64,000 bases of DNA from Ampelomyces quisqualis (Eukaryota; Ascomycota; Dothideomycetes; Pleosporales; Phaeosphaeriaceae): positions 2,668,501 through 2,732,500 of the forward strand of contig JAGTXZ010000002.1 in assembly GCA_018398575.1 (NCBI GenBank). Direction: 5' to 3'. Shown one piece after another: positions 56,679 through 64,000 of this stretch. The position numbers and the translations under genes were made by a program. The number at the start of each line of letters is the position of its first letter. Within the stretch, counting starts at the first letter, position 1. Under the pieces are notes generated by a model, which was not told where the DNA came from, did no database searches, and saw only the letters and a program-made list of their open reading frames with translations.

Positions 56679-57600
56679 GCGCTCCACCTACTCGAGGTCA
56701 GTAACGATGTGCATGTCTTAATTCGCGTTACTAAACACCATCTCAAGATTATTTCGAAGCGCTGCCTTGACGATCGTGTTTCGCGACAACTCATCAACGG
56801 TGTTGGAATGTTAGGATCCTGAATTTTCTTGCTCTTCACATGGCATTGGCTTGCTCTCAGGTTGGATGGATGGGATATGACGGACGAGATCCCCAGCGGA
56901 CATGAGCTACGGTTTTCCAGGAAGGAGTTTGACGGATGGAGGCGTTATGGACGGACATTGAACATGTTCAGCATAGTTCTCAGCGCGCTTCATCTCTTCA
57001 GTGCAGCATCGAGTGTTGAGCGAGTGTGCTCAGCGACGCAGTATGGCTGTTCCTTCACGACGCACCAGCGCGTCTGCATCAGCGAATACATTCTTCAACT
57101 TGCGTTTCATCACCCTCTTGTGCATTGTCCAATTTATGCTGTGCTGCTTACGTATATTCATGGGAAATCATAATATACCACACTCTTGAAGACCATTTAT
57201 GTATAGGAACTCAGAGGGACCCTTGGTTTGGCCCCAGTCTCGGATCCCGCGCATTCGAATCGCTAAGCATGCGTGCCAGAAGATGCAGTATAGATCGATT
57301 TGAGCGATGGAAGAACTCTCCATGCAAGTGCGGATAGTGCATTCTAACATCCATCTACTATTGGCTTTACACTGCGTCGTGGTGGTTTTCCAATAGGTAA
57401 ATACATACTCTCCATGCTGGTGACGAGTCCTGTTATTGACAAGTGATCGAGTGACCCGAGCCTGCAGATTTTACCAGAGCTACCGTAAGACTTCTAGTGG
57501 TAAGACAATCTAAGCGATTGTAATCCTCATGCCATGGCTGCTCTTGCAAGTAGGCCATATTCCCTAGCCGTCAGCCGCCGCTACATCGCCAGAGACAAGT
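56679..57600. other. Intergenic, nothing recognised
   Basis: About 0.9 kb. ORFs at 56829-57350 on both strands have no domain or splice support. Confidence 0.45.
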
Positions 57601-59108
57601 TACAACATCATCATTATACCAAGCGCCACCTTGACTTACCCTACGCAAACCACTGCGATACCAGATCAGAAGAAACATTCCAAACATGTCAACGACTCCT
57701 ACAGACTTTACGGTTCGCTCAAACCTAACACATCAATATCTGACAGAGAGCTGCCCAAGGCAATACGCAAGATACAGAAAGTCCTGGGAGAGTCGGTCAC
57801 CGGAATCTTCAGCGACAAGATGATGAACATCATGAAAAAGCCTAGGTGTGGACTGAACAATCGTACAACAAGACTGCTGCAAATGCGCCCGCGAAATTGA
57901 ACAAGCGCTATGTCCTTTGGGTTTTGCTACGGGCCAAGTCGACGCTTGCTTGGCGATTCATCAACTAATCATCTGATCTGTCTACAGCGCAGCAATAGTC
58001 TACCATCAAGTTCGTCCTAACCGTTTGTCTCGAACTACAAGCTTCCTGAAGTGCGCTCAGTGGTCGAAGTCTGACCCTGAATATGAAAGAGAAAGACATC
58101 CATCGCTAACAACTCTATTTCTGCTTTCGCATCTTAGAGTGGCCTTATGCCACTCAATATCCAGCAGGCAGTGTCCAGTGCAAGAGCAGAATTCTAAATC
58201 ATCTTCAAACCCTTGGGACGTGAAGACTCTCGTTACGGCTTGAGGTCCATAGTGTCAGACGGTGTCGCTCTACTATCTGGCAGCATCAATGTGACCCTCA
58301 ATAACGACTATGCATGGAATAATGGCCATCTCTTTAGCTACACAGAAACCCACGAGACTGCTCATGCACTAGGTCTGAGCCACAGCGTCGTCGAAGCAAC
58401 AGTCATGTTTGCATACTATGGTGGTCTGATCCAGCCATTACATGCAGACGAAAAGATGGGGAAGTACAACATAAATGGCTGGGAAGACCCAAAATGGGTC
58501 CGCATAGATGCAAATATGGCAACCAGAAACATTACCCAAGTCACATCGTCAGCAGCCACTAGCTCAAGCATCGAAGGACTATACCAGCTGCGCTCCTCCT
58601 GTCAGATTCTTCGCTGTACAAACAACGCGTGGTCGAGTCCTGACAACAGTCTCGATACAGCACAAATCACTGGTTCGAATGGTCCATTATTCCAACAACA
58701 CCACGACAGCAGCACCTTTCTCTGGACGGTGAACTCATAGTCCTGGACATTACTCGGCGCAGCATCCGAAAACGTTATCGATATCGTCGCTGCCGCAGAC
58801 CAGCTCTACTCACGCCGCAAAGACGGTTGTGTAGCCCGGTGGTCCAGCGGCGGACGTTCCTGGACCGCAATTGAACAGCCCACCATTTCCGCCCCCAGGA
58901 GAATCGCCATCACTGACAGCAAAAATCTGTGGAACTTGCTTTCCACCGGCCAACTCGTGCGCTCTCTGTGGCCGCACAACACAGGCTCGTGGCAAATCGT
59001 CGACCAAAAATCCCGCCAACATCGCCATCGCCGTTGGCGCAGACGACTTTTCTTTAAACCCCAGTCCAACGGTCTTGTCGTGTTTCTGAGCATAAAGGAA
59101 TTCAACTA
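57600..59108 (+). pseudogene. Matrixin-type metalloprotease with propeller-like tail, broken
   Basis: An M10-like zinc metalloprotease in ruins. In order: a peptidoglycan-binding-like prodomain (LPKAIRKIQKVLGESVTGIFSDKMM), a cysteine switch PRCG at about 57846, the start of the catalytic domain in another frame (NKRYVLWVLLRAKSTLAWRFIN-stop-SSDLSTA), the zinc site HETAHALGLSH (HExxHxxGxxH) at about 58348, a Met-turn-like VMFAYYGG and NGWEDPKW. A C-terminal domain of W/LW-rich beta strands (ARWSSGGRSWTAIE, IAITDSKNLWNLLSTG, GSWQIVD) follows the TAG at 58738. Lesions: frameshift near 57860, TAA within the FIN-SSDL stretch, several breaks at 57990-58215, the TAG, and a frameshift near 59010 (NPANIAIAVGADDF in another frame). 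Such enzymes are secreted; this copy cannot be. Confidence 0.72.
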
Positions 59109-60081
59109 GCAAATTATTAAAGACTTAGGCAGCGTAGTAATTTACGCTTATAGAGATTTTGTGTACTGTATAGTAAGCATTACAACAGATTAGTCTAGAG
59201 ATATACAGGCGCACAGTATGTGTAGAAAGAGTAAGACAATTAGAGAGATATGTTAAGTATTATTAGTAACTAGGGTAAGAACGTGTAGAAGATAGTAGTA
59301 GGTAGAGATATATTAAGGTTAGCTTTATAACTAAGAAGTAGACGTACGCTGTTTTATTGATACTTAATTCGTACCTAAATGCTGCGCTAATGCAATAAGG
59401 CTGGATATTGCATTACCTACCCTGCTCTAGCACTAGGCGAAGCAAGGATTTACAAGTGGTCAAGTGCGAGCTCGAGTCGAAGCAAAATGTACATACGATG
59501 TTAACATTCCGAAAAGACCTTGAAAGCTCTAGCAGTACCCTAATGTATTAAGTGATGCTCTATGTCATAAAGGTACATAGACAACCCACTCATCACACTC
59601 TCCTTCCCTTCAAAAAAAAGCCGTGATGATGGTGCCAGCGCATCTTGGTCGTCAGTCCGCAGCGTACGTCATCGGTCAGAGCGTGGTCGACAAGCGATAG
59701 CCCGATGGTGTTGAGAGCCTTTACAAACAGCATTGATTTCATCAAATCCACGTTGCAAGAGCGGTGCAACAATCTAGCCAAGCTCGCTGTACAGTGTTGC
59801 CTTGTATGAGACGTCGTACCTCATTGATACGCGTGGACGCTACTGTTGGCACCCAAAAGCCGTGCATATGGGTCAACCTCTTCACGTTCAGCATATACCG
59901 ATGGTCAACGCAGCACTCTACCATAACTCTTGATTGACATCCCTTTGTGCGAGACTTGGTGTTGTTGGCCGACTTGACTGATCGGAATGTATGCATGCCT
60001 CGAGCTACATACCATGTGATCATAGTTTGAAAGCTCCGATATACACTCCAGAATATAAACATAAAAAAGGTTTCCGCTTCC
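59109..60081. other. Intergenic with AT-rich RIP-like strip
   Basis: At 59109-59390 the sequence turns AT-rich with TTAG/TATA words and stops in all frames, similar to the nest. It abuts the broken metalloprotease and is probably a repeat remnant. The rest holds no supported gene; minus-strand ORFs at 59593-60218 overlap the 5S gene and have no domain. Confidence 0.4.
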
Positions 60082-60200
60082 ACATACGACCATAGGACGT
60101 TGAAAACAAGGCTTCCCGTTCGCTCAGCCCTATTTAAGCAACGTACCGGCGGACTAGTAGTTAGGTGGGTGACCACTAGCGAATCCCCGCTGTTGTATGT
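60082..60200 (+). rRNA. rrn5: 5S ribosomal RNA
   Basis: 119 nt, dispersed single gene as usual in filamentous fungi. It begins ACATACGACCATAGGACGTT and ends TGTTGTATGT, so ACATACGAC pairs with GTTGTATGT as helix I. Conserved blocks: GGCTTCCCGTTCGCTCAGCC, TATTTAAGCAACGTACCGGCGG (internal control region), and GTTAGGTGGGTGACCACTAGCGAATCCCCGC. A T run at 60200-60204 and a longer one at 60207-60215 would terminate RNA polymerase III. Confidence 0.93.
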
Positions 60201-60836
60201 TTTTGGTTTTTTTTTCACTTTAGCTTGTCATGTTATATATATTACTTGTAACTTGTAACAACAAGACTGCAAGAGAAGGTTGGTTGTTTATTTTGTTTTC
60301 TGTAGACTACAAACTGTTGGTGCGAGAAGCAGACTGTAGATTATGTCCGTTGTCTTGTTACCGCCCGTTACATTAATCAAGCGGCCATAGCAACAGTCTA
60401 TTCTAGACGAGACGCCCCAGATGTTGGTTGGCTTGAGGCCTGCTGCTGCTCGCTCTTAGCATGTACCAACAACGCTCAAGCGATGCCAACAGCTGGCTAC
60501 GCCCCTAAGTACCGGGTGGACATAGGATGCTGAGCATAGGCGATACAGACGTTAGCATGGGAGCAATTGGGTGTGGCAGGCGTAATTTAGCTTAGATGGC
60601 TACGCGACTTACGGCGATATTGCAATCTGCTCAAACATGCGAGATCTCGTTCATTGTTTACTCTGGATAAGCTGAGTTTCATATGTTTGTAACTTGCGTA
60701 CTTAACGCTTGTCCTGTCCAAAGTCGGCTCCTTGTATTTTCATATCGGGCTTGCTCTAACAGCACTCGCAAGAAGATCTACCATGCTAACAAGGAACGCT
60801 TATAATAACCCTGCCTTTGCTCTAAGTATCTGAAGC
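60201..60836. other. Intergenic, nothing recognised
   Basis: Pol III terminator T tracts at the left edge, otherwise no ORF or RNA gene that I can support. Confidence 0.5.
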
Positions 60837-61793
60837 TTAAAACTTGCCGAGAGTGCATGTGTAAAAATCGAATGCTTCCAAAGGGGCAGAGTGGGGATCC
60901 AAAAATCGATCGACGTACCCACGCCAATCTCTATCGTAAGAAGCTGTAAACATGGCTTTGCAATACTCCCAATAGTCTGGATACCAGCCTGCTTGTTCCC
61001 AGTCAAGAATCGCAATGACTCTAGTGGGACTTGTAGCGGTGACGATAATATTAGCTTGGTGGAGATCACTATCCGTAAATACGATGGGACCGTCGTCTGG
61101 CAATAAGTATCTCCAGGGATCTTCAATAGCCTGTGGATCAGGAGCATGCCGGCGCCACAGCCAGGAAAGCCAGTCGTAGAAGATACCCCGGGTGGGAAAT
61201 GGCCTTAGGAGCGGTAAGCGCTCCAAGCAGTAGTCTGCTGGAAGGCCGTGACCTATAGAACCTTTGAAATTTAGCGATATAACATGTGGCACTTATTCAA
61301 GGCTAAGCTTACCAATATGTTGCTCTGTTTCACTACTGTTGAGGTTGCGAAATCTTGATACGATGGCACGCAGATCGTTGCATATAGAATTCTTCTCGTC
61401 AGAAGACATGGTGGGCCATTGTTGTTTGAGGGTAGGCCCCTGGACGAGTTGCATGTATATAAAAACTTCGCAAATCTCTCCTGCGTGTTCGACTACTCTC
61501 CATCCGTAGACCTCAGGGATTGGGGACAAATCTTGAAATACGCGCTGAATAGCCCAGGCATTTATTGCTTCCAACGTAGATACATCTTGTCCAAACTTAA
61601 CGATAAGGCCAAGATCTTCAAATCTTACAACGTGAGGGCGCAGAGGCGGCATAGAAAAGGATCGTATGTGCTCAGGAGTCGGAAATTCACGCGTGCGGCC
61701 ATGGGTCTTGAACCATTTCGAGTCGGTAAAATCCATGCAAGGTAGAGAACTATCGGGAAGTTCGGGGGGCAGCACTTGCGGGTTCGTCGTCAT
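60837..61793 (-). CDS. Aminoglycoside phosphotransferase-family kinase, altered HxD
   Basis: APH/ChoK-fold small-molecule kinase of the large fungal expansion; substrate unknown, cytosolic. Model: exons 61313-61793 and 60837-61261; 301 aa, junction EQHI|GSIGHGLP (GTAAGC...AAAG). Features: VVRFEDLGLIVKFG (nucleotide-site Lys region, about residue 65), EVFIYMQLVQGPTL (hinge), catalytic loop FTDSDLHQANIIV at about 225, and metal-binding VIAILDWEQAGWYPDYWEYCKA at about 245. Most relatives have H at the first position of the loop (HSDLHQAN); here it is Asp (codon GAT). The catalytic Asp and Asn are retained. It is somewhat short at the C-terminus for the family. It shares WYPDYWEYCKA with the relic at 17.2 kb. 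Confidence 0.82.
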
Positions 61794-63362
61794 ATCGACC
61801 GTCGAGATAGGATTTCACCTCTCTACCCTTACTGCTAAGTGAATCGAAATGCACACTTGGCTAGAGTGTAATTAATTTAAAGTATTCTTGAGTGTAGTAG
61901 CTGGTGATAGGGTGGCTGTGTCTTGGAGTGAGTGTGAATCAGGAACGATGGATTGAATTTACCTGTGCCGCACTAACGTTAGCCCCTAATTTAAAACGAG
62001 ATAGATCCCGCGCCAAGCTACTCCGGATTGGATAGGGCTAAGCTAAGCGATGCAGCACTTTGTGTAACGTGCAGATCGGAAGCTATCAACCGAGTCTACT
62101 AGAATGTTTCTTGCGCTATACTAATATTCAATCTTCTTCCAAAGCTGCCAAACTCACATGCACAGAAGTTATTCCATTTACAGGCCAATCTTCGGCGCTT
62201 TGAAGGTAAAGTCTCTGAAGCATGGCCTTGAAGCGCTGCCTTAAATGATGGATCTTGATTATGCGATCGCTTGAACGCGGTCATCTACACGACTCTGCTG
62301 CAGTGCACTACATAATAACATTTCGTTTCTTAAGGAAAGAAATTCAACTCTAGCGCCACGCAGAAGCGAAAGCGGATGCAAGAATTGTGGCGATCTCATG
62401 CCACAAACAAGTATCGTTCGGCAAAATCGACGTTGATAGCGTCTTAGTCATGGCTTATTGTGCTAGATATTAGGTAGCAAACTGAACAGTGAGTGTATCA
62501 CGAGACACTAAAGAAGTGAGAAATCAAGACGCCAGCCCCATCGAAATCATCTACAAAGACTCGGCGACGATGTTCCAGCCGACGAATTTCCGCCAGGTCA
62601 TCAAAAGATCAACTCAGTCCATGCCGCTCAGCCCTGATAAATCCTACAAGCCAATCAACTAAACGTCCAGCAATTCAAAACGATGTGACAAGTTTGGGTC
62701 AGAAAAAGTGACTATTGATGTTTCTTTACAGGTCTCTTTTCGGGAAGTGATATCTTTTCTGTTTAGTAGATTGTTATACATCGCTGCCAACTGGCCGTAC
62801 TACTGCTTACTACGACTACTACCTAATGCTTAAGTAAGGAGTAAGTAGCTAGCAGTAAGTAAGTAGGTCGCATGGCCGTAATAGTGACGATTTAGGAGCC
62901 GTAATTACGGCTCAGGTCATATCCCGCAGGCCCACATACAGGATGTCTGAGTTCAGCAGTGAGCTTTTCTTTCTGCTCTTGCATCATACGAAATCCTAGG
63001 AGTGTTTTCCTTAGACTGCATGACTTCTTTGTGCAGCTCTGTTTCAGTTGCAGGTAACGTGGCTGTGGCCTTACGTCGTGGCTTTGCAACTTCTTTCTTC
63101 AGATGCGCACGATATGGCAGAGACTCAATGCGGATGAGAGCGAAGATATCTGCCACGGCCCTTGCATCACGATACCTGGCTCCTACAGCCCAGCTCAGAC
63201 CGCTCACATCCCTTTATTACAATTGAGCATAAATGAACCTTCACTGGGAACATACTCCTTCTCATCAAACACACGCCAAACACCCCCGACGTCATTGAGC
63301 GAGAATTTTCCAGCCTTTATGGTACCATTATCATGCTCTGCCCCTCTGCATCTCACTACAGT
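61794..63362. other. Intergenic with an 18-bp palindrome
   Basis: About 1.6 kb with no supported gene. A perfect palindrome GAGCCGTAATTACGGCTC lies at 62896-62913. AGTAAG-type short repeats occur at 62832-62865. Minus-strand ORFs at 62892-63207 are unconvincing. Confidence 0.45.
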
Positions 63363-63777
63363 CTACACGCTTCTCCCTCTCATCCCAAGCCCCTTTTCCA
63401 TCCCAGCTCGTCCCCTCGCGTCATTGACATCCTCAATCTGCTGGTCCTGTTTCTCCAGTAAATATCGCAGTTTCGTAATCATCTCTGCTTGCGAGTGAAT
63501 GGTATCTTGTTGCGAGGTTAGCGTCGCTTGCTGAATTCTTATGGTGTGTGCGTCGGCGGAGATTATGGATTCGTAGAGGGCGATCAAGTCTTGGGGGCCG
63601 GGTCCTTGGCGAGAAAAACGGGGTGGAGTGAGGGAGTACGGGGGAGGTGGGAGTTGATGGGAAAGTAGAGCAGTTTGGTGGGTCTGATGAGTGTGCTGAG
63701 ATTGTCGTTGGTGTTGCGGTTTGCTGGGCGGGGTTGTGGATTGCGTTGCGTGAGAAGACGGAGGTGTGGTGGCTAGT
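63363..63777 (-). CDS. Hypothetical coiled-coil protein, partial model
   Basis: On the minus strand an open frame runs from about 63777 to a stop at 63363. The first part is Pro/Gln/His-rich and disordered (TTPPSSHATQSTTPP, LPPPPYSLTPPRFSRQGPGP). The second part is a helix likely to form a coiled coil (DLIALYESIISADAHTIRIQQ, EMITKLRYLLEKQDQQIEDV). There is no ATG at the upstream end; an acceptor (ATACTAG or GACAAG) around 63777-63785 suggests an upstream exon. A candidate exon just upstream contains QQGRKSNSKK followed by a GTAACT donor, but its frame starts after a TGA, so the true start is unresolved. Family unknown. Confidence 0.4.
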
Positions 63778-64000
63778 ATCTCTTGTCAGTGTACTACCCT
63801 GAGGAGTTCCTCGTGTGGGAAGCTAAAGTTACTTCTTTGAGTTGGACTTGCGGCCTTGTTGTCACGACATCGTCGCGTCGATGGTGTTGCGCATCTTGAA
63901 CGCATTTGTAGTCCCGGTGCTCGGACTATCTCCAGGTTCAGCGAGAAGAAGACAAAAGTACATATTCCAAACCATCTCATTGTAAGCCACGTGAGCGCGA
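63778..64000. other. Right edge, possible upstream exon
   Basis: It may contain the first exon of the coiled-coil gene (minus strand, about 63835-63890). The in-frame TGA after ATG TCG at about 63872 either marks decay or means this is not the start. Confidence 0.3.

Noticed and set aside
59593..60218. Minus-strand ORFs overlapping the 5S rRNA gene
   Set aside because: They run through the 5S gene and have no domain.
1..64000. CRISPR arrays, operons, riboswitches, tRNA genes
   Set aside because: Nothing of the kind was seen by eye; bacterial feature types are not expected in this genome, though a tRNA could be missed without a covariance search.

Overview
The window is filamentous-ascomycete nuclear DNA (Pezizomycotina, most likely a pleosporalean Dothideomycete). 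The evidence is short GT-AG introns of about 48-110 nt with CTAAC/CTGAC-like branch points, a stand-alone 5S rRNA gene, an ascomycete-type laccase, Zn2Cys6 and SRPK-like genes, and an AT-rich transposon block whose copies differ by C/T and G/A transitions with stops at former CAG/CAA/TGG codons. That last pattern is the signature of repeat-induced point mutation (RIP). The lineage is inferred from style, not from a database match.

1-28 kb is mostly gene-rich euchromatin. It holds an F-box gene running off the left edge, eIF4A, a CoA-type Nudix hydrolase, a Bub2/Cdc16-type TBC protein, a CDF zinc transporter, a PTR2 peptide transporter, a Ser-rich surface-type protein, an SRPK-like kinase, an alpha/beta hydrolase, the polarity protein RAX2 and an MFS efflux pump. 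A decayed strip at 17.2-18.4 kb contains an aminoglycoside-phosphotransferase relic, a 5S rRNA relic and a fragment with NLR-type repeats.

28.3-43.8 kb is a three-layer transposon nest that resolves almost to the base. A Tc1/mariner element (28297-43809, TA target) was split by a Ty3/Gypsy chromovirus (29225-43433, TSD GTAGC). That element was itself split by a second copy of the same family (30586-37681, TSD AATAT). All four LTRs are 299 bp. Both Gypsy copies carry an extra open reading frame between the chromodomain end of pol and the polypurine tract, on the strand opposite to pol. All coding regions in the nest are dead.

43.8-64 kb is more accessory. It contains a long disordered hypothetical protein, a RIP-scarred Zn2Cys6 regulator next to an intact laccase, a small secreted protein, the housekeeping pair CapZ-beta and an AT-hook-like nuclear protein on a shared promoter, a ruined matrixin-type metalloprotease with a propeller-like tail, an intact 5S rRNA gene, an aminoglycoside-phosphotransferase-family gene with an altered HxD motif, and a coiled-coil gene at the right edge. 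Exon coordinates are hand-derived from splice consensus and frame continuity.
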